This document shows, one piece after another, positions 48,909 through 57,131 of a stretch of 64,000 nucleotides of DNA. Position numbers and translations under genes: made by a program. The notes below the pieces were generated by a model that worked only from the letters and a program-made list of their open reading frames with translations, had not been told where the DNA came from and ran no database searches. Source of the stretch: Sorangium cellulosum So0157-2 (lineage in GTDB: Bacteria > Myxococcota_A > Polyangia > Polyangiales > Polyangiaceae); the NCBI RefSeq assembly GCF_000418325.1, contig NC_021658.1:8384001-8448000 (forward strand). Reading direction: 5' to 3'. How positions within the stretch are numbered: position 1 is the first letter of the stretch; each line of letters starts with the position of its first letter.

Positions 48909-49670
48909 ATGCCCTCCGCGCGATCGACCCCGACCCCCCCGTCCGCCGGCGCGAGCGAGCCGTCATCTGCCGTTGCCGGCGCGAGCGAGCCGCAACGCCC
49001 GCTCCGCGCGGACGCGCGGCGCAACCGCGAGCGGCTCCTCGCCGCGGCCGACGAGGTGTTCACGGAGCGCGGCGCCGACGCGTCGCTGGAGGACGTCGCC
49101 CGGCGCGCCGGCGTCGGGATCGGCACGCTCTACCGGCATTTTCCCACGCGCGAGGCGCTGCTCGTCGCGACCGTCGAGGATCAGCTGCACGCGCTCGCGC
49201 GGAAGACCCAGGCGCTCGCGGGGTCGGCGTCGCCGGGCGACGCGCTTTCGGAGTTCGTCGCGGCGTTCGTCGAGCACGCGAGCACCTACCGCGGCCTGGC
49301 GACCTCGCTCGGCGTCGCGTTCCACGGCGGCTCGCCGGCGTGCTGCGCGGCTTCGGAGGCGGCTTCCCACCTGCTCTCCCTCGCCCAGGCAGCAGGAGAG
49401 ATACGGCGCGACATCGACCTGGACGACATCGTGAGCCTGGTGACGGCCATCGCGCTCGCCGCGCAGCAGCCGCCCGAGGGCCCGGCGCGCGCGCAGCGCC
49501 TCCTGGCGACCTTCCTCGCGGGGCTCCGGACGCCCTCCGCGCCGCCGCAGGCGCCTGCCTCGCCCAAGCGGGCGCGCAAGGGCGCTGCAGCGCCTGCCGC
49601 CGGCCGAGGCGGCGCTGCGGCGTCGCCGGGCAGCAGCGGTGAGCGCCCGCGCGCCGTCAGGCGGCGATAG
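48909..49670 (+). CDS. TetR-family repressor
   Basis: A 253-residue regulator: a low-complexity N-terminus with two ASEP(S/Q) copies, a TetR HTH (NRERLLAAADEVFTERGADA, VARRAGVGIGTLYRHFPTRE) at about 38-85, an all-helical effector domain, and a disordered Ala/Pro/Arg-rich tail from about 205. It starts 4 bp after the last of three palindromic operators and so very likely represses itself and the divergent oxidoreductase gene. ATG 48909 has no clear ribosome binding site; the operator occupies that position. Confidence 0.9.
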   Translation: MPSARSTPTPPSAGASEPSSAVAGASEPQRPLRADARRNRERLLAAADEVFTERGADASLEDVARRAGVGIGTLYRHFPTREALLVATVEDQLHALARKTQALAGSASPGDALSEFVAAFVEHASTYRGLATSLGVAFHGGSPACCAASEAASHLLSLAQAAGEIRRDIDLDDIVSLVTAIALAAQQPPEGPARAQRLLATFLAGLRTPSAPPQAPASPKRARKGAAAPAAGRGGAAASPGSSGERPRAVRRR

Positions 49671-49713
49671 TTCCGCTCGCCAGAAGTCCGGCCAGGGATC
49701 CGGAGAGAGAGTT

Positions 49714-49792
49714 CAACGCAAAGGCGCTAAGGCGCAAAAGCGCAAAAAAGATTTGTAGTTTTGCGCCTTTGCGTCTTTGTGCCTTTGCGTTT
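49714..49792. repeat. long intergenic palindrome, AAG-GCG family
   Basis: The left arm (49715-49747) is a run of CGCAAAGG-like words: CAACGCAAAGGCGCTAAGG and onwards. The right arm (49759-49792) is its near-complement TTTTGCGCCTTTGCGTCTTT and onwards. Arms are about 33 nt with an 11-nt loop. It sits between the convergent TetR and sigma-factor genes and could terminate both transcripts. Related to the element at 1409-1458. Confidence 0.8.
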
Positions 49793-49844
49793 ATTTCTCT
49801 TCGCTCGCGAGGCAGATCCCTGGCGGGAGCTCTGATCCGCGGTA

Positions 49845-50726
49845 CTAGAAGGTGGCGAGCTTTTCGGGGCTCATCATCCAGTAGATCTGCTCGATGCCCT
49901 CGGCGGACGCGTCGATGGACGCGAGCGCCACCGCGACGCCGTCCCGGCGGATGAGGACGGACGGCTGGCCGTTCGTCTCCAGCCACGTGACGGTGGTGCC
50001 CGGCCAGAAACGGCTCGAGAAGCCAGCGACGAGCTTCGCGACGCGCTCGCGGCCGTGCACCGGGACGCGGACCGCCATCCGCACGCGTCCGTTGCTGTCC
50101 GTGGTCGACGCGACGTCGGCCGCGAAGAGGCGCTCGAGCGCGGAGAGGTCCCCCTTCTGCGCGGCGGCGATGAAGCTCTCGAGGAGGCGCCGCTGCTGCT
50201 CGACGCCGACCGGGGCGCGACGCTCGCCGGCGAGGTGCTTCCGCGCGCGGACGAGCAGCTGGCGCACGTTCGCCTCGCCGAGGTCGAGGATCCCCGCGAT
50301 CTCCTCGTAGGGGTAATCGAATACCTCGCGGAGCACGTACACCGCGCGCTCCGTGGGCGAGAGCTTCTCGAGGAGCACGAGCACGGCCAGGGCGAGGCCC
50401 TCCTGCGTCTCGGCGCCGAGCTCCGCGCTGGGGCTCGTGTCGATCGGCTCGGGCAGCCAGGGCCCGACGTATGCCTCGCGGCGGACACGCGCGGACTGGG
50501 CCACGTTGATCGCCAGGCGCGTGGTGGCGGTCACCAGGAACCCCGTCGGCTCCTGCACGGTCGCCCGATCGGTCGCCTGCCAGCGGACCCAGGTGTCTTG
50601 CACGACGTCATCCGCCTCGGCCCGGCTGCCCAGGATCCGATACGCGATGCCGAGGAGCCGGGGCCGCAGCGCGAAGAACGGGTCGGCCGCAGGCTGCGGG
50701 CCTTCGGGGACGCGGGGCGCCGTCAC
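49845..50726 (-). CDS. ECF41-type RNA polymerase sigma factor (SigJ-like)
   Basis: A 293-residue ECF sigma factor from GTG 50726. Sigma region 2 (ADPFFALRPRLLGIAYRILG, EADDVVQDTWVRWQ) and region 4 (LSPTERAVYVLREVFDYPYE, IAGILDLGEANVRQLLVRAR) are followed by a SnoaL-like C-terminal domain of about 95 residues. The ECF41 signatures WLPEP (90-94) and NGQPS near the C-terminus are both present; this extension acts as a built-in modulator in place of an anti-sigma factor. The divergent NmrA-like gene is the usual ECF41 partner and target. Confidence 0.93.
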   Translation of the reverse strand: MTAPRVPEGPQPAADPFFALRPRLLGIAYRILGSRAEADDVVQDTWVRWQATDRATVQEPTGFLVTATTRLAINVAQSARVRREAYVGPWLPEPIDTSPSAELGAETQEGLALAVLVLLEKLSPTERAVYVLREVFDYPYEEIAGILDLGEANVRQLLVRARKHLAGERRAPVGVEQQRRLLESFIAAAQKGDLSALERLFAADVASTTDSNGRVRMAVRVPVHGRERVAKLVAGFSSRFWPGTTVTWLETNGQPSVLIRRDGVAVALASIDASAEGIEQIYWMMSPEKLATF

Positions 50727-50742
50727 TTTTCTTGCTCCGACC

Positions 50743-50769
50743 TGTCACAAGGCGGCGGGCTGTCCGGTC
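50743..50769 (+). promoter_or_regulatory. putative ECF41-dependent promoter
   Basis: TGTCACA at 50743-50749 matches the -35 element described for ECF41 promoters. About 15 bp downstream lies CGGTC (50765-50769), close to the CGTC -10. It points at the NmrA-like gene, whose ATG is 51 bp further on, which leaves room for a short leader with AGGAGA. The -10 is one base off the known consensus. Confidence 0.5.
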
Positions 50770-50819
50770 CTCCCCGCAACGGAGCATCCGGTCGGGATGC
50801 GCGAACCAGGAGAATCATC

Positions 50820-51563
50820 ATGAAGGTCGTCGTGTTCGGGGGTAGCGGGCTCATCGGGAAGAAGCTGGTCGGGATCCTTCGCGAGAAGGGCCACGAGGTT
50901 ACACCGGCGTCGCCCTCCACGGGCGTCGACATCTTGACCGGCGCCGGCGTCGCCGAGGCGATCCGCGGCGCCGAGGTCGTCGTGGACGTCGTCAACGCGC
51001 CCTCGTTCGAGGCCGATGCCGCGATGAGCTTCTTCCAGAGGGCGGCCGGCGTGATCCTGCCCGCCGAGGCCGCCGCAGGCGTCCGCCATCACGTCGCGCT
51101 CTCCATCGTGGGGGTCGACCGCCTGCCGACGAGCGATTACATGCGCGCGAAGGTGGCCCAGGAGGCGGCGATCCGCGCGGCAGCGGTGCCGTACACGATC
51201 GTGCGCGCGACGCAGTTCTTCGAGTTCGTCAACGCGATCGTCGACGCTGCGACGAAGGGCGATACGGCCACGCTGACGCCCGCCCTCCTCCAGCCGATCG
51301 CGGCCGACGACGTGGCGGCCGCGCTGGCAGCCATCGCGGAGGAGCCGCCCAGGAACGGCATGATCGAGCTCGCCGGCCCCGAGCCGCTCGGCCTCGACGA
51401 GCTCGGCCGCCGGTGGCTCGCGGCGAAGAAGGACCCGCGCAAGGTCGTCTCGGACGCCGCGGCCGAGTATTTCGGCGCGCAGCTCGACGACCGCTCGCTC
51501 ACCCCCGGCCCGGCCCCGCGCCTCGGAGCCCTCCGCTTCGACGCGTGGCTCGCGCGCGCGTGA
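50820..51563 (+). CDS. NmrA-like NAD(P)-binding protein, ECF41 partner
   Basis: A 247-residue atypical SDR: Rossmann motif VVVFGGSGLIGKKLVGILRE, HHVALSIVGVDRLPTSDYMR with a Tyr three residues before Lys (YMRAK), and VPYTIVRATQFFEF, as in NmrA / YtfG-type quinone-oxidoreductase relatives. ECF41 sigma factors are typically encoded beside a carboxymuconolactone decarboxylase, oxidoreductase or epimerase; this is the oxidoreductase version. Start ATG 50820 follows CCAGGAGAATC. Role in the cell unknown. Confidence 0.88.
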   Translation: MKVVVFGGSGLIGKKLVGILREKGHEVTPASPSTGVDILTGAGVAEAIRGAEVVVDVVNAPSFEADAAMSFFQRAAGVILPAEAAAGVRHHVALSIVGVDRLPTSDYMRAKVAQEAAIRAAAVPYTIVRATQFFEFVNAIVDAATKGDTATLTPALLQPIAADDVAAALAAIAEEPPRNGMIELAGPEPLGLDELGRRWLAAKKDPRKVVSDAAAEYFGAQLDDRSLTPGPAPRLGALRFDAWLARA

Positions 51564-51664
51564 GCGACCGACCGCGGCGTCCGGCGTCACCGGCGAGCTC
51601 CGCGTGTCAGAAATCCCCACGCGCTCGATCTCCTCTTGCACGACGCCGACGCGCGCGTTAGACA

Positions 51665-51682
51665 CTGAACCACATGGTTCAG
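51665..51682. promoter_or_regulatory. ArsR-type operator spanning the start codon
   Basis: CTGAACC-ACAT-GGTTCAG is a perfect 7+7 palindrome. The ATG of the ArsR gene (51674-51676) lies inside it. No ribosome binding site precedes the ATG, so the mRNA may be leaderless and the repressor would sit directly over the transcription start. Confidence 0.65.
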
Positions 51683-52030
51683 CATTCGAGTGCCCGCCTC
51701 GATGCTTCCTTCGCCGCGCTTTCCGACGCGACGCGGCGCGGCGTTCTGGAGCAGCTCGGACGAGCCGACGCTTCGATCACGGATCTCGCCGAGAAGTTTC
51801 ACATGACCCTCACGGGCATGAAGAAGCACGTCGGCGTCCTCGAGCGGGCCGGGCTCGTCACCACCGAGAAGGTCGGCCGCGTGCGTACCTGCAAGCTCGG
51901 CCCGCGCGGGCTCGACGAAGAGACGGCGTGGATCGAGAGGTACCGCCAGCTCTGGGCCGCACGCTTCGACGAGCTGGACAAGGTCATCGAGGAGCTGAAA
52001 CGAAAGGAGAACGTCGATGGACGCAAGTGA
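51674..52030 (+). CDS. ArsR-family winged-helix regulator
   Basis: A 118-residue winged-helix protein (FAALSDATRRGVLEQLGRAD, ITDLAEKFHMTLTGMKKHVG, LERAGLVTTEKVGRVRTCKL). It lacks Cys metal-binding motifs, so metal sensing is unlikely. Such regulators are widely paired with SRPBCC/AHSA1 proteins, as here: its last 14 bp overlap the next gene. A perfect palindrome covers its start codon, suggesting autorepression. Confidence 0.9.
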   Translation: MVQHSSARLDASFAALSDATRRGVLEQLGRADASITDLAEKFHMTLTGMKKHVGVLERAGLVTTEKVGRVRTCKLGPRGLDEETAWIERYRQLWAARFDELDKVIEELKRKENVDGRK

Positions 52031-52541
52031 AGAGAGTGAGCCCCAATTGACGAGGAATCGCACGACGGTGGAACCGAGGTCCGATCGCGAGATCGTCGTC
52101 ACACGGACCTTCGATGCCCCGGCGCGCATCGTGTTCCAGGCGTGGACCACGCCGGAGCTGTTCAGGCGGTGGTGGATACCGAAGTCGATGCCCGTGCCTC
52201 TACTTTCCTACGAAGCGGATATTCGCGCCGGCGGCAGCTACCGCCTGGTCTTTGGTCACGATGCCGCGCAGCCGATGGCGTTCTTCGGCACGTACCTCGA
52301 AGTGACACCGCATTCGCGCATCGTGTGGACGAACGACGAAGCGGGCGACGATGGCGCCGTCACGACCGTGACCCTCGAGGAAAAAGCCGGCAAGACGCTG
52401 CAGGTGCTGCACGAGCTCTATCGATCGAAGCAAGCGCGCGACGCCGCCCTGGCCTCGGGCGCGTACAGCGGGATGGGCGAGACGTTCGAGCAGCTCGCTG
52501 AGCTCCTCGTCACGCTTGGTACGACGGCGCGATCGTCCTGA
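52017..52541 (+). CDS. SRPBCC (AHSA1-like) domain protein
   Basis: A 174-residue START-fold protein: EIVVTRTFDAPARIVFQAWT, TPELFRRWWIPKS, GGSYRLVFGH, YLEVTPHSRIVWTNDE, then a C-terminal helix GMGETFEQLAELL. This is the activator-of-Hsp90-homologue-like group. It probably binds a hydrophobic ligand. It overlaps the ArsR regulator gene by 14 bp and is its likely target. Enzymatic activity is not evident. Confidence 0.9.
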   Translation: MDASEESEPQLTRNRTTVEPRSDREIVVTRTFDAPARIVFQAWTTPELFRRWWIPKSMPVPLLSYEADIRAGGSYRLVFGHDAAQPMAFFGTYLEVTPHSRIVWTNDEAGDDGAVTTVTLEEKAGKTLQVLHELYRSKQARDAALASGAYSGMGETFEQLAELLVTLGTTARSS

Positions 52542-52699
52542 AGCCATCGCGCGGGAGGGGCGCCGGGGAGCGCGACGAGCGCGGTCCTCCTTCTCGGCGC
52601 TGCGCATTCACGCGGGCGGCGCGAGGCGCACGAGGGCCGCCGCCTCGGCACGCGCGCGAAGAGGGCGCGGACGATATACCCCTCCCGCCTCCGCTCCCG

Positions 52700-54187
52700 T
52701 CAGGGCATCGGGTACACGAGCGAGAGCCCGGCGACGCACATCTCGTCGAACGTGCTCCCCTCGCCGTAGGTCACGTCGATCGTCGAGACCATATTCGCCT
52801 CCTTGAGCGCCTTGACCACGTACGGGTTCTCCGTCGAGTTGTTGTACGTGCACCGGATCTGGAGCACATCGCCCGGATCGAGCGTCGGGAGCGTCTCGAT
52901 GGGCGCGTCGTACGAGTACGAGCGCTGCCAGCCGAACTCCCACTTCGGGGCGTGCACCAGGCACTCCTCCTCGGGTTGATCGGGTGAGCCGTTCGCCCGC
53001 GTGACCGTCACCTTCTCGTCGAAGCCCAGGTAGTGCATGTGCAGGAACTGGCCATAGATGCGCGTGCCCGGCGGGAACGGCATCTGTTGCGCTCCGGGCG
53101 AGTCCGGGGCCGGGACCGTGAGCTGCTCCGTCTCCACGTGGCTCTTGCTGTCCGCGGGGATCAGGAACTCGACGCCGTCCTTGTCGCCCGGCCCGGGGAG
53201 CAGCCCGAAGCCAAACTCGTTGACCGGATCGTCGAAGTTGCCGATCAGGTGGTACAGGAAGCCGTACTTCGGCTTCTCTTTGGTGAGCCTGAGCTGGATG
53301 CGCGTCAGGTCCGGGTCGGCCGTCGTGCCGGCGGGGTGGTAATGAATCTGCATCACGATGAGCGACCCCTTCGGGATCAGCTGACCCACCCCCTCGGGCA
53401 GATCGACCGGGTCGGTGCCGGGAGCCCAGGCTGTGAGCATCTGGAGCGATCCCATGTCCACGTCCAGGCCCATCGGGACGTCGCCGGCGCCACACGGAAA
53501 GCTCCCGTCGGGGCCGGCTTGGCTCGCGGACGTCCCCTCCGGATCGATGGAGATGATCCCATGGTGAACGACCTTGTGGTTGCCGGGCACCATCTGTACA
53601 CCACTCAGGTACTGGTCCTCGGTGAGCCCGGGATCGATGACGAAGCAGCGGAACTCGTCCAGCTCACCGGAGGTGACGTAGGGCTCGTTCGGATGAACCT
53701 CGAGGGTCATGCCCGGCAGCTCGGGGCTCTTCGGCACGAACGAGGCGGGCGCGTCCTTCGGATCGCCCTTGGGGGCGCCGGCCTCGCTCCAGGCCTCCAG
53801 CGTGCTGATCTCCTCGTCGGAGAGGCGGATGTCGCCCTTCCACGCGTGACGGGTCGAGCACTCGTCCGTGTCACGCACGGCGAAGGGCGGCATCGTGCCC
53901 GCCTTTGTCGACTGGACCATGAGCGCCGCGACAGCCTTGGCGTCGTCGTACGCGGTGAGGCTGAAGGGCGCGATGTTGCCCTCGGAGTGGCAGCCCATGC
54001 AGCTCCTCTGCAGGATGGGCTCGACGTCTTTGTGGAACGTGGGACTGCTCCCGACAGCCTGGGGCTCCGTGGGCTCGTCGCCCCCGGAGCAGCCGGTGAA
54101 CGAGGCGGCGGCTGGCAGGGCGAGGGCGAGGGTGAGGGCGGACCGCGAGACTCGGGCGACGGAACGCGAACGTCTTGAAGCAGGCAT
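52700..54187 (-). CDS. copper type II monooxygenase-like lipoprotein with N-terminal haem motif
   Basis: A 495-residue lipoprotein (lipobox FTGC, Cys33). A short cytochrome-c-like domain (about 50-140) carries CMGCH (63-67) with Met ligands possible in TMPPF. The rest resembles dopamine-beta-hydroxylase/PHM-type copper monooxygenases: HKVVHHG (204-210, the CuH histidines), QIHYHP (281-286) and FLHMHYLG, and a late Met in FDEMC. The reaction would be ascorbate- or electron-donor-dependent hydroxylation at a C-H bond, outside the inner membrane, with the haem as possible electron donor. Such haem-PHM proteins are common in myxobacteria but uncharacterised. Confidence 0.82.
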   Translation of the reverse strand: MPASRRSRSVARVSRSALTLALALPAAASFTGCSGGDEPTEPQAVGSSPTFHKDVEPILQRSCMGCHSEGNIAPFSLTAYDDAKAVAALMVQSTKAGTMPPFAVRDTDECSTRHAWKGDIRLSDEEISTLEAWSEAGAPKGDPKDAPASFVPKSPELPGMTLEVHPNEPYVTSGELDEFRCFVIDPGLTEDQYLSGVQMVPGNHKVVHHGIISIDPEGTSASQAGPDGSFPCGAGDVPMGLDVDMGSLQMLTAWAPGTDPVDLPEGVGQLIPKGSLIVMQIHYHPAGTTADPDLTRIQLRLTKEKPKYGFLYHLIGNFDDPVNEFGFGLLPGPGDKDGVEFLIPADSKSHVETEQLTVPAPDSPGAQQMPFPPGTRIYGQFLHMHYLGFDEKVTVTRANGSPDQPEEECLVHAPKWEFGWQRSYSYDAPIETLPTLDPGDVLQIRCTYNNSTENPYVVKALKEANMVSTIDVTYGEGSTFDEMCVAGLSLVYPMP

Positions 54188-54458
54188 GAGACCTCCGGGC
54201 AGCCGGATCCTTCACGAGCGGAGGGTCCGGGCGCTTGATAAGGAGCCGCGTTTTGTGCGGCTGCGTCTCAAATATGTGTACTATGCATATAGTCGCCCCG
54301 CCCGGAGCGTCAAGGGCATTTGTGCAAAATACACGCATCACAAAATAAGAAGCGCCGCGAGCTCCACGGAGCCAGGGTCGATCCGATCGCGCTCGTGCAT
54401 CGGCCGCAGCGCGATCGGGCGCTGCGCCGGGCGCCTGGCAGCGCTCCCTCGCGGGCGC

Positions 54459-56369
54459 TCACTCGCCCGGGAAGAGCTCCTCGGCCGTCATGTACTTCGC
54501 CCCGAGCGCTTGCGCGAACTCCCGGTCGCTCTCCATATCGCCGACCATGACCAGGTGCTCTCGCGCGAGCTTGTGGCGCTGGATCAGCGCTACCCCGAGC
54601 CCCGGCAGGGGCTTGCGGCAGAAGCAGCCGACCGGAAACGCCGGGTGCGGGCAGTACACGACCTCGGCCACGGGCAGGCCGAGGAGCTCGACCGTCCGCG
54701 CGAACGCGGCCAGGACGGCCTCTTCGGTCACCGATCCCTTCGAGATGCCGCTCTGGTTCGACACGAAGAAGAGCCTGTATCCGTCGTTGACCCAGCGCTC
54801 CAGGACCGCGCGCCGACCCGGCAGGAGCTCGACGTCGTCGGGGTCGCGCGGGTAGATTTCGCCGCTCTTCGTCCTTCGCAGCGTGCCGTCGACGTCGAGG
54901 AGCAGGCCCTTGCCCGTGAAGAGCGGGTCCACGCGCCGGGCAAACGGGATCTCCTCGACCACCGAGAACCCCTCGTCCGCGTGCGGCGCCTCGAAATTCG
55001 CGGCCCACCGCGAGAGCGCCTGCGGCGGCGGCAGGTTGGGATCCTCTTTGCCGAGCGCTTTCATGTCCTCCGGCCCGAGCAGCTTGCCGTAGCGCTCGAG
55101 GACGCGCAGGACGACGTTCGCGTAGGCCTCGTGGATGGGCGTGGCCAGGTACCGGCACCGGACGGGCACGCCGTGCGCGTGCGCCATCCGGAGCACCGCG
55201 TAGCGCGACGCGCGCGTGCCGTACGTATTGTCGAGGACCACCCGCGTCTGCCCCGAGGAGAGCAGCTCCCCGAGCTTCTTGACCACGCCGTCGAGCGTGC
55301 CGCCGAGCTCATCGCGGTTCAGGCGCGCGTACCCGTTGGCCGTGTAGCGGGCGACCTCCGACGATTTGCCCGCCCCTTGAATCCCCATGATCACGACCAC
55401 CTCGGGCGCGTCGCCGGGGCCCTCTCCGGGCTCGAGCTCGCGCAGGCCGGCGGGGACCACGGGGGGCGCGACCGAGGCCAGCACATCGGCCGTGGGCGCG
55501 AAGCTGGTCTTCGCGAGGTCGGCGCGATCGCGCGGGCCGAAGGGGACCCGGAGCGCGCGCAAGCAGGACTCGACGCTCTCCCGCTTTGTCGCCCCGAACA
55601 GGGGAAGGACTGGGGGCCCGAGATCGAGCAGGGCCGCGAGGGCCGCCTCGTGGGGCGTGATGCCGTGCCGCGCGGCGATGGGCTTGATCGCGCGGTTCTT
55701 GAGGAGATTATCGACCTTGGCGTGACCGCCGAGCGGCCGGTGGGCGAGGAACGGGATGCCCATGTGCCTGGCGAGCTCGAAGAGGCCTCGGGCGGCGCTG
55801 CCGCGATCGAGGACGCTCAGCTCCTCCTGGATGGCCCGCACCGGAAAGTGCCGCTCGGCCTGGCGGACCTCTGCGATGGAGGTGTTGCTGAGGCCGAGGT
55901 GCTCGATGAGGCCCTCTCTCTGGAGCTCGGCGAGGGCGGCGAGGCTCTCTTCGAGGGGGATCCTGGGGTCGGTCACGTGGAGGAGGAGCATGAATATCCG
56001 CGAGACGCCGAGCGCCTTCAGGCTGCCCTCGACCGTGCGGCGCAGGTGGTCGCGGCCGCCGTTCGGGGCCCATCGCCCTTTGGGTCGGGTGAGGCCCGCC
56101 TTGGTGATCACGCGCACGTCGTCGCGCGGGCCGGACCACGCGTCGAGCGCCTTGCGGACGAGGCGCTCTCCATAGTGGACCTCGCGGTCGGTGAGGCAGT
56201 AGGAGTCGGCGGTGTCGAGGAGGCGTATGCCTCGATCGAGGGCAACGTGGATGACGGCGATCGCGTCGTCTTCCGAGGGGCGCCCCTCCGTGGCCAGCCG
56301 GAGCAGGCCGAGGCCGAGGGGAACGTCGAGGTGGCCTAGGACACCGTAGGGCGAGGGGGCGTGAGTCAC
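54459..56369 (-). CDS. aldo-keto reductase / polynucleotide kinase-like / HAD phosphatase fusion
   Basis: About 636 residues from GTG 56369 (a TTG at 56465 would add 32). Three domains: aldo-keto reductase (about 5-290) with intact tetrad D52, Y57 (LLDTADSY), K90 (ITKAG), H131 (LLLHVTD); a P-loop kinase of the polynucleotide-kinase type (GIQGAGKSS, 329-337; LNRDELGG; VLDNTYGTRASR); and a HAD phosphatase with DVDGT (492-496) and a HisB/GmhB-type zinc loop CPHPAFPVGCFCRKP. The kinase plus HAD pair resembles PNKP, which repairs 3'-phosphate and 5'-hydroxyl nucleic-acid ends, but the HAD type is nearer to small-molecule phosphatases. Fusion to an AKR is unusual. Confidence 0.85.
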   Translation of the reverse strand: MTHAPSPYGVLGHLDVPLGLGLLRLATEGRPSEDDAIAVIHVALDRGIRLLDTADSYCLTDREVHYGERLVRKALDAWSGPRDDVRVITKAGLTRPKGRWAPNGGRDHLRRTVEGSLKALGVSRIFMLLLHVTDPRIPLEESLAALAELQREGLIEHLGLSNTSIAEVRQAERHFPVRAIQEELSVLDRGSAARGLFELARHMGIPFLAHRPLGGHAKVDNLLKNRAIKPIAARHGITPHEAALAALLDLGPPVLPLFGATKRESVESCLRALRVPFGPRDRADLAKTSFAPTADVLASVAPPVVPAGLRELEPGEGPGDAPEVVVIMGIQGAGKSSEVARYTANGYARLNRDELGGTLDGVVKKLGELLSSGQTRVVLDNTYGTRASRYAVLRMAHAHGVPVRCRYLATPIHEAYANVVLRVLERYGKLLGPEDMKALGKEDPNLPPPQALSRWAANFEAPHADEGFSVVEEIPFARRVDPLFTGKGLLLDVDGTLRRTKSGEIYPRDPDDVELLPGRRAVLERWVNDGYRLFFVSNQSGISKGSVTEEAVLAAFARTVELLGLPVAEVVYCPHPAFPVGCFCRKPLPGLGVALIQRHKLAREHLVMVGDMESDREFAQALGAKYMTAEELFPGE

Positions 56370-56498
56370 GGAGACGCCGACGTAACCAGGTCCTCGGCTC
56401 GACGCAAGCGCCAGCGCCGAGATTGCAGGGCTCGCGCGCGCGGGCGATACCCCCGCCCGGGACAAGGACGCACGAAGTCTCGTTCCGCGAGGCCGACC

Positions 56499-57044
56499 TC
56501 AGCCGGCTGGATCGCACGAGGTGACCTCGAAGCGCCCGCACGCGGCGAGGTCCGTGCTGCCGGAGCCGACGGAGAGATCCCACGAGAGGCCCGAGGGGGT
56601 GCCGACGAATGGCTCGACCGTGATCTTGCCCTCGACCTCCTCCGCCCCCCTCATCGCGCGCGCGGTGCCCTGAGGCGTCTCGACGCCGACGACGAAGGTG
56701 CCCGGTTGGCCGTCCCAATCCACGATCCCCAGGACGAGGACGTCCTCCGGGTTCAGCTCGGGTGACGGCGCGCAGGCCGAGCTGGCGGCCGGCCAGATCT
56801 CGACGAAGAGCACCAGTCCTCCCCCTCCGCATCTCGTCTGCGAGAAGGTCTGGCCGGGTGGAACCATCGAGCTGGGCCCTGCGTCGCCGGGCCCAGCGTC
56901 TTGGGCAGCGCCCGCGCTGCTCGAGCTGCTGCCCGAGCCACCGCTGCCCCCGGAGCCCTCGGAGCTGCCAGGCTCCGGGGCCGTGGTCACGGATCCGCCG
57001 CACCCAGCGAGCGCGGCAACGAGCAGACAAGCGCGGAGACGCAT
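56499..57044 (-). CDS. small lipoprotein, unknown function
   Basis: From ATG 57044, 181 residues: signal peptide with lipobox LAGC, a long Gly/Ser linker (about 17-55), and a compact C-terminal domain with four Cys (RCGGGGLVLFVEIW, SSACAPSPELNPED, LAACGRFEVTSCDP). It contains no known motif. It lies in the same direction as, and upstream of, the AKR-kinase fusion gene, but the 130-bp gap does not require an operon. Confidence 0.65.
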   Translation of the reverse strand: MRLRACLLVAALAGCGGSVTTAPEPGSSEGSGGSGGSGSSSSSAGAAQDAGPGDAGPSSMVPPGQTFSQTRCGGGGLVLFVEIWPAASSACAPSPELNPEDVLVLGIVDWDGQPGTFVVGVETPQGTARAMRGAEEVEGKITVEPFVGTPSGLSWDLSVGSGSTDLAACGRFEVTSCDPAG

Positions 57045-57131
57045 CGCCGCAGCGTACCGACCAGGACGCGCGATCACAAGCGCGCGACGCGGCTTCGCGG
57101 CCACGCCGGAATGCCAGGCGAGGAGGTCGGA

